From assembly GCF_002564025.1 (NCBI RefSeq), contig NZ_PDJH01000001.1, positions 1,922,001 through 1,986,000 on the forward strand: a stretch of DNA of 64,000 bases. Direction: 5' to 3'. The notes beneath the pieces are model-generated. The model made no database searches. It saw only the letters and a list, made by a program, of their open reading frames with translations, and was not told where the DNA came from. A program made the position numbers and the translations under genes. The number at the start of each line of letters is the position of its first letter. The stretch's first letter is position 1. Of the stretch, positions 46,452 through 55,109 are shown piece by piece. The stretch comes from Flavimobilis soli (GTDB taxonomy: Bacteria; Actinomycetota; Actinomycetes; Actinomycetales; Cellulomonadaceae).

Positions 46452-47027
46452 GTGCTGCTCTCCGACCACGACATCCGTGCCGAGATCGACTCCGCGAGGG
46501 TCGTCCTCGACCCGTACGAACCGACCATGATCCAGCCGTCGAGCATCGACGTGCGGCTCGACCGGTTCTTCCGTCTCTTCGACAACCACAAGTACGCGGT
46601 CATCGACCCGTCCGTCGACCAGCCCGACCTCACGCGGCTCGTCGAGGTCGAGGGCGACGAGCCGTTCGTGCTGCACCCGGGCGAGTTCGTCCTCGGGTCG
46701 ACGTACGAGCAGGTCACGCTGCCTGACGACATCGCCGCACGCCTCGAGGGCAAGTCCTCCCTCGGGCGCCTCGGCCTCCTCACGCACTCGACCGCCGGCT
46801 TCATCGACCCGGGCTTCTCCGGGCACGTCACGCTCGAGCTGTCGAACGTCGCGACGCTGCCCATCACCCTGTGGCCCGGCATGAAGATCGGCCAGCTCTG
46901 CTTCTTCCGCCTCACGTCGCCCGCCGACAACCCGTACGGCTCGTCCGTCTACGGCTCCCGGTACCAGGGTCAGCGCGGCCCGACGCCGTCGCGCTCGTCG
47001 CAGAACTTCCACCGCACGCAGGTCTGA
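46452..47027 (+). CDS. dcd: Bifunctional dCTP deaminase/dUTPase
   Basis: 191 residues, exactly the usual actinobacterial length, beginning [13 protein letters not shown]. It converts dCTP directly to dUMP for thymidylate synthesis. Trimeric Dcd/Dut fold motifs: [60 protein letters not shown] with the catalytic Glu in the last segment, and the C-terminal [15 protein letters not shown] lid over the nucleotide. GTG 46452 is set by the family start and the promoter. Followed after three bases by the next gene. Confidence 0.96.
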   Translation: MLLSDHDIRAEIDSARVVLDPYEPTMIQPSSIDVRLDRFFRLFDNHKYAVIDPSVDQPDLTRLVEVEGDEPFVLHPGEFVLGSTYEQVTLPDDIAARLEGKSSLGRLGLLTHSTAGFIDPGFSGHVTLELSNVATLPITLWPGMKIGQLCFFRLTSPADNPYGSSVYGSRYQGQRGPTPSRSSQNFHRTQV

Positions 47028-47030
47028 CGC

Positions 47031-48062
47031 GTGGCACGCGAGCAGTTCCCGGACGGCCCGCGCGACGAGCTGCGCCCCCCGTCCGGGCGGCAGCGCACCG
47101 CCCGGCACGCGCTCGTCGTCGGCCCTGAGGTCGAGGTCGAGGAGGTCGAGTCGCTCGCGCTCAGCCGGTTCCCCGGCGCACGCTGGCTCGTCGCGCCCGA
47201 TGCCACGGCGTCCGGAGTCCTGCGCCTGAGCCGGCACACGCACCTCGCCGGACCGTACGCGCCCGGGGGGCCGCTGCGTGGCGAGGACCGTGCCCGCGTG
47301 TACGACGTCGCGTGCCCGCGCGAGCGCGGCGACGCGCCGCACCCCGAGCAGTCCGACCGTGACGGCCTCGCGCGCACGTTCCCCGACGGGCTTCCCGTGC
47401 GCGAGGAGGACCGTGTCGTGCAGTGGCTCGTCGCGGCCGCACGGCGGCTGCACGGCTCCGTCGTCGTCGACGTCGACGACGTGCAGCGCGTGCTGACCCC
47501 CGACCCCGCCGCGCGCATCGACCTGACCGTCTACTCCGACGTCTGGCTCGCGCCCGAGGCCGCGCTCGCGGTCGTGCGGGACGTCGACCGCCGCGCCACC
47601 TGGGCGCCGGGCGGCGTCCCCTGGGCGGGGCCGCCCGCGAACAGCATCGTCGCGACCCTGCCGCACGTGCCGCAGCTCGACGACGAGGTCCGTGAGTTCG
47701 TGCACCAGCGCGCGGAGGACGCCGACATCGAGGCGCTCACGTCCGACGAGGCGCCGACCGGCTACGCGATCCACCTCGACCTGCACGACGACGGGCTGAT
47801 CGCGATCGAGATCGGCGGCGAGGAGGCCCTGCCGACCTCGCTGCGCGGCCTGCCCTGGGCAGACGGCGGTGCTGTCGCCTACCGGGTGCGCTGGTACCCG
47901 GTCGACGACGACCTCGAGGAGGAGCGGCCACCGCTCGCCCACAGGGTCGCACGCGGCCGCGCGACGCCCCGGCTGGGCGCCCTCACCGCGGCGCTGCACC
48001 GGGCCGTCGGCGGCGAGATCGTCGACGAGGCGGACTTCCTCGTCGCGCACGAGGACCTCTGA
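47031..48062 (+). CDS. Conserved-looking protein of unknown function downstream of dcd
   Basis: 343 residues from a GTG three bases after the dcd stop, so certainly in its operon. Soluble, Asp/Arg/Ala-rich, with no signal peptide or helix long enough to span a membrane. Features: VEEVESLALSRFPGARWLVAPDA near the N-terminus, a central VVQWLVAAARRLHGSVVVDVDDVQRVLTPDP block that looks like an alpha/beta fold, IDLTVYSDVWLAPEAALAVVRDV, and a C-terminal GYAIHLDLHDDGLIAIEIGGEEALP...YRVRWYPVDDD strand region. I recognise no family. Codon use matches neighbours, so it is a real, native gene. Confidence 0.75.
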   Translation: MAREQFPDGPRDELRPPSGRQRTARHALVVGPEVEVEEVESLALSRFPGARWLVAPDATASGVLRLSRHTHLAGPYAPGGPLRGEDRARVYDVACPRERGDAPHPEQSDRDGLARTFPDGLPVREEDRVVQWLVAAARRLHGSVVVDVDDVQRVLTPDPAARIDLTVYSDVWLAPEAALAVVRDVDRRATWAPGGVPWAGPPANSIVATLPHVPQLDDEVREFVHQRAEDADIEALTSDEAPTGYAIHLDLHDDGLIAIEIGGEEALPTSLRGLPWADGGAVAYRVRWYPVDDDLEEERPPLAHRVARGRATPRLGALTAALHRAVGGEIVDEADFLVAHEDL

Positions 48063-48142
48063 CCCTCGTACGTGCTCATCGTCACGGTCCCGCGGGTCGT
48101 GGCCTGGTCACGCCTTGGTAAGATCTAGAGCAATCCCGTGCA

Positions 48143-48217
48143 CTTCCGAGGGGGTCGGAAGGGTGTCGCGTGCCGTGCGGTGCGCGTTCCGCGTGCGGGG
48201 CCGACCGACACCGCCCC
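48143..48217 (+). promoter_or_regulatory. Structured leader of the mrp operon
   Basis: Hairpin 1: CTTCCGA-GGGGG-TCGGAAG (48143-48161). Directly next, GGTGTCG (48162-48168) pairs with CGACACC (48206-48212) enclosing an inner GCGG/CCGC stem. CCCC at 48214-48217 could pair with the GGGGG loop. A possible -10 TAAGAT is at 48119-48124. Candidate cis-regulatory RNA. Confidence 0.4.
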
Positions 48218-48238
48218 ACCGAACGGACGGACCCGGAC

Positions 48239-51238
48239 GTGCCGCAGCTCCTCGTCATCCACCTCGTGATGGCGATCGGCGCGCCCTTCCTCGTCCGGCT
48301 CCTCGGCCGCCGGGCCTTCCTGGTGCTCGCCCTCGCGCCCACCACGGCGGTCGCGTACGCCCTGTCGCACACGGCCGGCGTCATGCGCGGCGAGCACCCG
48401 ACCGTCGTGCACGAGTGGATCCCGGTCCTCGACATCGAGCTCGCGTTCCGCATGGACACGCTCGCGTGGCTCATGCTGATCCTCGTCGGAGGCGTCGGCG
48501 CGCTCGTCCTCGTGTACTGCTCCGCGTACTTCTCCTCGAGCGCCCAAGGGCTCGGCCGGTTCTCCGGCGTCCTGACCGCCTTCGCTGGCGCGATGGTCGG
48601 CCTCGTCACCGCTGACGACATGCTCCTGCTGTTCATCTTCTGGGAGCTCACGACCGTCTTCTCCTACCTGCTGATCGGGCACTACGCGGACCGCAAAGCG
48701 TCGCGCCGGGCTGCGATGCAGGCGATCGTCGTCACGACGTTCGGCGGGCTGGCGATGCTCGGTGGGATCGTCGTCCTCGGCGTCGCCGCCGGCACGTTCC
48801 GCGTCTCCGAGGTCGTCGCGAACCCGCCCGCGGGCACCGCCGTGACCGTCGCGATCGTGTGCCTCCTCGTCGGTGCCGCGACCAAGTCCGCGCTCCTGCC
48901 GTTCCACTTCTGGCTCCCGGGCGCGATGGCCGCACCGACGCCCGTCTCCGCCTACCTGCACGCGGCGGCGATGGTCAAAGCAGGTGTCTACCTCGTCGCC
49001 CGCTTCGCCCCCGCCTTCTCCGACCTGCCCGTGTGGCAGGGGATCGTCATCGTGCTCGGCGCTGGCACCCTGCTCCTCGGCGGCTACCGCGCCCTAAGGC
49101 AGCACGACCTCAAGCTCGTCCTCGCCTACGGCACGGTCTCCCAGCTCGGCATGATCATCCTGCTCGTCGGTCTCGGCACGCGCGCCGCTGCGCTCGCCGG
49201 CCTCGCGATGATCGGTGCGCACGCGATGTTCAAAGCGTCGCTCTTCCTCGTCACCGGTGTCGTCGACGCCGCGACCGGCACGCGCGACCTGCGCCGCCTC
49301 ACGGGCGTCGGACGTGCGCTGCCCGAGACGGCCGTCGCGGGCGGGCTCGCGATCGCGTCGATGATCGGCCTGCCGCCCATGGCGGGGTACGTCGCCAAGG
49401 AGGCGGCCCTCGAGGGGCTCCTGCACGACGGCGCGGGCGCGGGCCCGGCGTGGGTGTCGACCGTGCTCGTCCTCGCCGTCGTCATCGGCTCGATGCTCAC
49501 GTTCGCGTACGGCCTGCGGTTCTTCTGGGGCGCCTTCTGCTCGAAGGCGCCCGCCGAGCCGGTACCCGCCCGCATCGACCCCGCGACCGACGAGTGCCTC
49601 GAGGCGCCCGACCTCAGCCAGGTGCCGCCGTCCGAGGTGCACCGGCAGTCGCCGCTCCTGTGGGGACCTCCGCTCGTCCTCGCCGTCCTCGGCCTCGCGG
49701 CCGCGCTCGTCCCGAGGCTCGGCGAGAACCTGCTGTCGCCGCACGCAGCCCTGTACCCGACCGGCGGGGCCGGGCACCTCACGCTGTGGGGCGGGTTCGG
49801 CCCCGCCTTCTTCTCGACCGTCGCGATCGTCGGCGTCGGCCTCCTGCTCTTCTGGCGCCGTCGCGCCGTCGAGCGCCTGCAGGCCCGCATGCCGCACGTC
49901 CCCGAGGCCGAGCGCACGTACCGACGGTTCATGCGCCGCCTCGACGAGGTCGCCGCCGACATCACCGCGATCACACAGCGTGGTTCGCTGCCCTTCTACC
50001 TCGGCGGCATCCTCATCGCGGTCGTCGTGCTGCCCGGCGGCGCGATGGTCCGCACCCTCCTCGACGGCACCGCGTCGACGGCGGTGCGCGCGTGGGATGC
50101 GCCCGCCCAGGCCGTCGTGGGCGTCGTCGTCGTCGTGGCCGCGATCCTCGCCGCGCGCGCACGCCGCCGCCTCAAGGCCGTCCTGCTCGTCGGCCTGACC
50201 GGCTACGGCACCGCCGTGATGTTCATGTTCCAGGGCGCACCCGACCTCGCGCTCACGCAGGTCCTCGTCGAGACCATCTCGCTCGTCGTCTTCGTGCTCG
50301 TGCTGCGCCGCCTGCCCGCATACTTCTCCGACCGCCCGCTCGCGGGCGCCCGCTGGGTGCGCCTGACGATCGGCGTCGCCGTCGGCCTCGTCGTCGCCGG
50401 CATCGCGCTCACCGTGCCTGGCGCGCGCACGGCTGAGCCGGTCTCGAACCTCTACCCGGACGAGGTCTACGCGTACGGCGGCGGCAAGAACATCGTCAAC
50501 GTCGTCCTCGTCGACACGCGCGCCTGGGACACGATGGGCGAGATCTCGGTGCTCCTCGTCGCCGCGACCGGCGTCGCGAGCCTCGTGTTCCTGCGCCGTC
50601 GGTCGGGCGAGATCCTCCGCGCCCGCTCGGTCGAGGCCCTCGAGGGCGGCAGGCGCGCCGGCGAGACCCTCGGCAACCTGCCGACCCCCACGCTGCGCGG
50701 CCACACGCCCGAAGGCATCGCCGAGCGCGCCCAGCGCTCTCGCGTGTGGCTCACCGCGGGCCGCACCCTCGCACCCCAGCGGCGCTCGGTCATCTTCGAG
50801 GTCGCGACGCGGCTGCTGTTCCACTCGCTGATCATCTTCTCGATGTTCCTGCTGTTCGCCGGGCACAACGCACCCGGCGGGGGCTTCGCCGCGGGCCTCG
50901 TCACGGGCATCGCGATCATCATCAGGTACCTCGCCGGTGGCCGCTACGAGCTCGGCGAGGCGGCGCCCGTCCACCCGGGCCTCGTGCTCGGGGCGGGCCT
51001 CTTCCTCAGCGTCGGCGTCGGGCTCCTGCCCGTCTTCTTCGGCGGGGCGCCGCTGCAGAGCGCGATCCTCCAGACCACCCTGCCGCTGCTCGGTGACGTC
51101 AAGCTCGTCACCTCGCTCTTCTTCGACATCGGGGTGTTCTTCGTGGTCCTCGGCCTCGTCCTGGACGTCGTCCGTTCGCTCGGTGCCGAGATCGACCGGC
51201 ACTCCGACGCAGAGGCCCGAGAGGAGGCCGCACGATGA
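48239..51238 (+). CDS. mrpA: Mrp cation/proton antiporter, fused subunits A and B
   Basis: 999 residues from GTG 48239, about 24 helices. Residues about 60-480 are the NuoL-like antiporter domain with Glu136 (FIFWELTTVFSYLL) and Lys216 (GAATKSALLPFHFWLPGAM), both part of the proton path. About 610-770 is the DUF4040/NuoJ-like MrpA C-terminal part (GTAVMFMFQGAPDLALTQVLVETIS). The last 150 residues are MrpB (RSVIFEVATRLLFHSLIIFSMFLLFAGHNAPGGGFAAGLVTG). The complex exports Na+ (or K+) for H+. A/B fusion is common in actinobacteria. Two cytoplasmic loops are long and Glu/Arg-rich. It overlaps mrpC by four bases. Confidence 0.95.
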   Translation: MPQLLVIHLVMAIGAPFLVRLLGRRAFLVLALAPTTAVAYALSHTAGVMRGEHPTVVHEWIPVLDIELAFRMDTLAWLMLILVGGVGALVLVYCSAYFSSSAQGLGRFSGVLTAFAGAMVGLVTADDMLLLFIFWELTTVFSYLLIGHYADRKASRRAAMQAIVVTTFGGLAMLGGIVVLGVAAGTFRVSEVVANPPAGTAVTVAIVCLLVGAATKSALLPFHFWLPGAMAAPTPVSAYLHAAAMVKAGVYLVARFAPAFSDLPVWQGIVIVLGAGTLLLGGYRALRQHDLKLVLAYGTVSQLGMIILLVGLGTRAAALAGLAMIGAHAMFKASLFLVTGVVDAATGTRDLRRLTGVGRALPETAVAGGLAIASMIGLPPMAGYVAKEAALEGLLHDGAGAGPAWVSTVLVLAVVIGSMLTFAYGLRFFWGAFCSKAPAEPVPARIDPATDECLEAPDLSQVPPSEVHRQSPLLWGPPLVLAVLGLAAALVPRLGENLLSPHAALYPTGGAGHLTLWGGFGPAFFSTVAIVGVGLLLFWRRRAVERLQARMPHVPEAERTYRRFMRRLDEVAADITAITQRGSLPFYLGGILIAVVVLPGGAMVRTLLDGTASTAVRAWDAPAQAVVGVVVVVAAILAARARRRLKAVLLVGLTGYGTAVMFMFQGAPDLALTQVLVETISLVVFVLVLRRLPAYFSDRPLAGARWVRLTIGVAVGLVVAGIALTVPGARTAEPVSNLYPDEVYAYGGGKNIVNVVLVDTRAWDTMGEISVLLVAATGVASLVFLRRRSGEILRARSVEALEGGRRAGETLGNLPTPTLRGHTPEGIAERAQRSRVWLTAGRTLAPQRRSVIFEVATRLLFHSLIIFSMFLLFAGHNAPGGGFAAGLVTGIAIIIRYLAGGRYELGEAAPVHPGLVLGAGLFLSVGVGLLPVFFGGAPLQSAILQTTLPLLGDVKLVTSLFFDIGVFFVVLGLVLDVVRSLGAEIDRHSDAEAREEAAR

Positions 51239-51759
51239 TCGACACGACCCCGAACGTCGTCCTCGTCGTCGTCATCGGCGTGCTCTTCGCCGCGGGCGTC
51301 TACCTCGTCCTCGAGCGCAGCCTCTCGCGCGTGCTGCTCGGGACGCTGCTCATGGGCAACGGCGCCAACCTGCTGTTCATGGTCGCGGGCGGCCGCGCCG
51401 GCGGCGCCCCGCTCATCGGTACGACGGCGCCCGAGGACATGACCGACCCGCTCCCTCAAGCGATGGTCCTCACGGCCATCGTGATCTCGCTCGGCATGAT
51501 CGGGTTCGTCATGTCGATGGCGTACCGGTCGTGGCAGCTCAACGGCCACGACGAGGTCCAGGACGACCTCGAGGACCGCCGCGTCGCGCGCAAGGCCGCG
51601 ATGAACGCCCCTGCCTACGAGGACACCGACAGCGAGGACTCGGGCCAGTCGCTCGACGACGAGGCTGCCGACCAGCGCGACGAGACCGTCCACGACGAGC
51701 TCGATGTCGCCGCGCTGACCGACCCGGCCACGCCTCCCCGGACGGAGGGCCCGCGATGA
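51235..51759 (+). CDS. mrpC: Mrp antiporter subunit C
   Basis: 174 residues, NuoK-like with three helices (VVLVVVIGVLFAAGVYLVLE; LLGTLLMGNGANLLFMVAGG; PLPQAMVLTAIVISLGMIGFVMSMAYRS). Family members end around residue 113; here about 70 extra, strongly acidic residues follow (EDTDSEDSGQSLDDE), cytoplasmic and disordered. Overlaps mrpA (ATGA) and mrpD (ATGA). Confidence 0.95.
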   Translation: MIDTTPNVVLVVVIGVLFAAGVYLVLERSLSRVLLGTLLMGNGANLLFMVAGGRAGGAPLIGTTAPEDMTDPLPQAMVLTAIVISLGMIGFVMSMAYRSWQLNGHDEVQDDLEDRRVARKAAMNAPAYEDTDSEDSGQSLDDEAADQRDETVHDELDVAALTDPATPPRTEGPR

Positions 51760-53324
51760 CCCTCGAGCTCCTCGTCCCGCTGCCCGTCATGCTCCCGCTC
51801 CTGGGAGCCGGGCTGAACCTCGCCGTCTGGCGTCACACGCGCGTCCAGCGCGTCGTGACGATCGCCGTGCTCGCGCTCATGCTCACCGTGGGCGCGATCC
51901 TCCTGGTGGCTGCCGACGACGGGCCGCTCGTCATCGACCTCGGCGGCTGGGCCGCGCCGGTCGGTATCAACCTCGTCGCGGACCGCCTGTCGGCGCTCAT
52001 GATCACGGTCTCGAGCGCCGTCCTCCTGTGCGTCTTCGTGTACTCCGTCGCGCAGGGTGTCGCCGACGGCGACGACGAGGCACCGCTCGCGATCTACCAC
52101 CCGACGTACCTCGTCCTCGCGGCCGGGGTCTCGAACGCCTTCCTCACGGGCGACCTCTTCAACCTGTACGTCGGCTTCGAGATCCTCCTCGCGGCGTCCT
52201 ACGTGCTCCTCACGCTGGGCGGCACGGGGGCGCGCATCCGCGCAGGCACGATCTACGTCGTCGTCGCGCTCGTGTCGTCGCTGCTGTTCCTCATCGCGCT
52301 CGCGATGATCTACGCGGCGACCGGCACGATCAACATGGCGCAGCTCGCGGAGCGCATGGGGGACATCGACCCCGGCACGCGCCTCGTCCTCGAGCTGCTC
52401 CTGCTGCTCGCGTTCGGCATCAAGGCGGCGATCTTCCCGCTGTCCGCGTGGTTGCCCGACTCGTACCCGACGGCGCCCGCGCCCGTCACCGCGGTGTTCG
52501 CAGGCCTGCTCACGAAGGTCGGCGTCTACGCGATCATCCGCACGGAGACGCTGCTCTTCCCCGACGACGCGACGAACGACCTGCTCATGTTGGCCGCTTT
52601 GCTCACGATGCTCGTCGGCATCCTCGGTGCCGTCGCGCAGGACGACATCAAGCGTCTGCTGTCGTTCACGCTCGTGAGCCACATCGGCTACATGATCTTC
52701 GGCATCGCGCTCGCCTCGCAGACCGGCATGACCGCGACCGTCTTCTACGTCGCGCACCACATCACCGTCCAGACGACGCTGTTCCTCGTCGTCGGGCTCA
52801 TGGAACGTGTCGGCGGGACGACGTCGCTCGCGCGCCTCGGCGGCCTCGCGAAGGTCGCGCCGCTGCTCGCGATCGTGTTCTTCGTGCCGGCGATGAACCT
52901 CGCGGGCATCCCACCGCTCTCCGGCTTCCTCGGGAAGGTCGGCCTGCTGCAGGGCGGTGTCGAGCAGGGCACCGGGCTGTCCTACACGCTCGTCGTCGGC
53001 GGCATCGTCACGTCGCTGCTCACGCTGTACGCGCTCGTCAAGGCGTGGAACAAGGCGTTCTGGCAGACGCCGCCGCAGGAGGTCAGCCCCCAGCGCCTCC
53101 CCGCGGGCATGGTCGGCTCGACGATCGCCCTCGTGGCGCTCGGCCTCTCGCTCACGCTCGTCGCAGGCCCGCTGTTCAGCTACGCCGGCCGCGCCGCCGA
53201 CACCCTGATGGACCGCCAGGTCTACATCGACTCCGTCCTCGTCGACGACGGTCGTGGGCAGGGCCGGTCGCCCGAGGTAGCCGAGGAGAAGGACGGCGCC
53301 CCCGAGGCGGTGGAGGCGCCGTGA
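51756..53324 (+). CDS. mrpD: Mrp antiporter subunit D
   Basis: 522 residues, about 14 helices, NuoM/N-like. Key residues: Glu in FNLYVGFEILLAASYVLL, Lys in LAFGIKAAIFPLSAWLPDSYPTAPAPV, and the His in FYVAHHITVQTTLFL. It pairs with MrpA to form the main proton and cation channel. The final 40 residues are acidic (PEVAEEKDGAPEAVEAP). Coupled to mrpC and mrpE by four-base overlaps. Confidence 0.95.
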   Translation: MTLELLVPLPVMLPLLGAGLNLAVWRHTRVQRVVTIAVLALMLTVGAILLVAADDGPLVIDLGGWAAPVGINLVADRLSALMITVSSAVLLCVFVYSVAQGVADGDDEAPLAIYHPTYLVLAAGVSNAFLTGDLFNLYVGFEILLAASYVLLTLGGTGARIRAGTIYVVVALVSSLLFLIALAMIYAATGTINMAQLAERMGDIDPGTRLVLELLLLLAFGIKAAIFPLSAWLPDSYPTAPAPVTAVFAGLLTKVGVYAIIRTETLLFPDDATNDLLMLAALLTMLVGILGAVAQDDIKRLLSFTLVSHIGYMIFGIALASQTGMTATVFYVAHHITVQTTLFLVVGLMERVGGTTSLARLGGLAKVAPLLAIVFFVPAMNLAGIPPLSGFLGKVGLLQGGVEQGTGLSYTLVVGGIVTSLLTLYALVKAWNKAFWQTPPQEVSPQRLPAGMVGSTIALVALGLSLTLVAGPLFSYAGRAADTLMDRQVYIDSVLVDDGRGQGRSPEVAEEKDGAPEAVEAP

Positions 53325-53950
53325 CCCTGCACCCTCGCCGTCGCGCCTGGTTCGGGCAGTGGCCCACGATCCTGTGGCTCGCCGTCGCCTGGACCATGCT
53401 CTGGGGCGACCTCACGTGGGCCAACGTCCTGGGCGGCCTCGCTCTCGGCGCCTTCGTGACGCTCGTCTTCCCGCTGCCCGCGATCGGGTTCCACGTCCGT
53501 GTGCGCCCGCTCTCGCTGCTGTGGCTCGTCGTGCGCTTCCTGTGGGACCTCGTCCGCGCGTCGTTCCAGGTCGCGTTCCAGGCTCTGCACGTCTCGCGGG
53601 TGCCGCGCGGCGCTGTGGTCGGCGTGCGCCTGCGCAACCCCGCCGACCTGTACCTCACCGTCACCGCGGAGCTCAGCACGCTCGTGCCCGGCTCGCTCGT
53701 CGTCGAGGCGCACCGCCTCACCGGCATGCTCTACCTGCACGTCCTCGACCTCGAGGCGTACGGCGGCGAGGAGAAGGTGCGCGCGGACGTCCTCGCGCTC
53801 GAGGAGCGCGTCCTGTACGCGCTCGCCTCGGACGAGGAGCTTCGCAACGCCGGCCTGCCGGTCGGGCCGTGGTGGGGCCCGGCGGCCCGCGCGCAGGCGA
53901 CTGCGACCCGTCCGCCTGTCGCCCGCTCCAGGAAGGGGGAGACGCCGTGA
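53321..53950 (+). CDS. mrpE: Mrp antiporter subunit E
   Basis: 209 residues. Two N-terminal helices (TILWLAVAWTMLWGDLTW; NVLGGLALGAFVTLVFPL) and a third RPLSLLWLVVRFLWDLVRASFQVAF, then a cytoplasmic domain with TVTAELSTLVPGSLVVE and LYLHVLDLE, the MrpE core. Needed for assembly of the complex. GTG overlaps the mrpD stop. The C-terminal 30 residues are a basic Pro/Arg-rich extension. Confidence 0.93.
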   Translation: MTLHPRRRAWFGQWPTILWLAVAWTMLWGDLTWANVLGGLALGAFVTLVFPLPAIGFHVRVRPLSLLWLVVRFLWDLVRASFQVAFQALHVSRVPRGAVVGVRLRNPADLYLTVTAELSTLVPGSLVVEAHRLTGMLYLHVLDLEAYGGEEKVRADVLALEERVLYALASDEELRNAGLPVGPWWGPAARAQATATRPPVARSRKGETP

Positions 53951-54453
53951 TCTACGTCGTCGCTGTCTGCGCAGCCCTGCTCGCGGCCGCCGCGGTGCTC
54001 ACCCTCGTCCGTATCGAGCGCGGCCCGTCCATGCTCGACCGCACGATCGCTCTCGACACGTTCACCGCGACCCTCGTCGGTGCGGTCGCTCTCGAGGCCG
54101 CGTGGCACCGCCGTACGGACACCCTCCCGATCCTGCTCGTCATCGCGATGGTGGGCTTCGTCGGCTCGGTGACGATCGCACGCTTCGCCGCGGTCGAGCC
54201 CGAAGAGGAGCGGCGCATCAAGACCCGCGAGGAGGTCGCCGCCGAGGACGCCGCGAGGCGCCTCGCGGAGGAGGCCGAGGAGCGCGCCCTCGAGCGCGCG
54301 GCCGAGCGGGCCGCCGAGCTCGAGGCCGCCGCGGACGCGACCGGCGACGCGACGATCGGCCACGCCGACACGATCCTCGCGGCGGGCGAGGACACAGCCG
54401 ACGACGTCGATCCGGCCCACGACGAGGCCGCCGACGACGGAGGTGCGCGATGA
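53947..54453 (+). CDS. mrpF: Mrp antiporter subunit F with long charged tail
   Basis: 168 residues. The first 90 are MrpF: three helices with RIERGPSMLDRTIALDTFTA as the conserved cytoplasmic loop. The family normally stops near 90-95; here about 75 Glu/Ala/Arg residues follow, the first 45 predicted to be a continuous charged helix (EEVAAEDAARRLAEEAEERA). GTG overlaps mrpE, ATGA overlaps mrpG. Confidence 0.93.
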   Translation: MIYVVAVCAALLAAAAVLTLVRIERGPSMLDRTIALDTFTATLVGAVALEAAWHRRTDTLPILLVIAMVGFVGSVTIARFAAVEPEEERRIKTREEVAAEDAARRLAEEAEERALERAAERAAELEAAADATGDATIGHADTILAAGEDTADDVDPAHDEAADDGGAR

Positions 54454-55037
54454 CCTGGGACAACGTCTTCGACGTGCTCTCCGCCCTGTGCCTGCTCGCA
54501 GGCGCCTTCCTGTCCTTCGCGGCCGGGGTCGGCGTGCTGCGCTTCCCCGACCTGCTCGCGCGCATGCACGCGGCGACCAAGCCGCAGGTGCTCGGGCTCA
54601 TCCTCGTCCTGCTCGGCCTCGAGCTGCGGCTGCGGACGTGGGACGTGCTGCTCGTCGTCGTGCTCGTGACGCTCTTCCAGATGCTCACCGCGCCCGTCTC
54701 CGCGCACATGGTCGGCCGCGCCGGCTACCGCACCGGCAAGGTGCGCACCGACCTGCTCGTCATGGACGAGCTCACGAGCGACCTCGACGAGGCGCGCACG
54801 CTCGAGCGCGAGCGTGAGCTCGCGGAGCTCGCGGCGGAGCGCGCCGCGCACGCGGCGGACGGCGTCGTGCCTACGGACGGCGCCGCGCCCGCGGACGGCG
54901 CCATGCGCGCGGGCAGCGCCACGGGTGCCGACGGCGCCACGGCCGCTGCGGACGTTGCCGGGGGAGTCGAGCATGCGGGCGACGACGCGCCGACGGGCGC
55001 TGCGGACGGTGCACCGCAGGAGGACCCGGGGCCCTGA
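54450..55037 (+). CDS. mrpG: Mrp antiporter subunit G with long tail
   Basis: 195 residues. Three helices (VLSALCLLAGAFLSFAAGVGVLRFPDLLARMHAATKP is the PhaG/MnhG signature), then from about residue 110 an extended tail: a charged helix (EARTLERERELAELAAERA) followed by Gly/Ala/Asp repeats based on DGA. The family is usually 110-130 residues. Last gene of the operon. The gap to the convergent hydrolase (72 bases) shows no convincing terminator. Confidence 0.93.
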   Translation: MTWDNVFDVLSALCLLAGAFLSFAAGVGVLRFPDLLARMHAATKPQVLGLILVLLGLELRLRTWDVLLVVVLVTLFQMLTAPVSAHMVGRAGYRTGKVRTDLLVMDELTSDLDEARTLERERELAELAAERAAHAADGVVPTDGAAPADGAMRAGSATGADGATAAADVAGGVEHAGDDAPTGAADGAPQEDPGP

Positions 55038-55109
55038 GCCCACCTGGAGTGACAGGCTGGTGTTCGTGAGCCGCGCCCAGGTCGTCGGCCCAGGCAGGTC
55101 ACCGGGGAG

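Noticed and set aside
43853..46726. 957-codon open frame on the plus strand
   Set aside because: Antisense to the cellobiose phosphorylase gene, whose 822-residue product is unmistakable.
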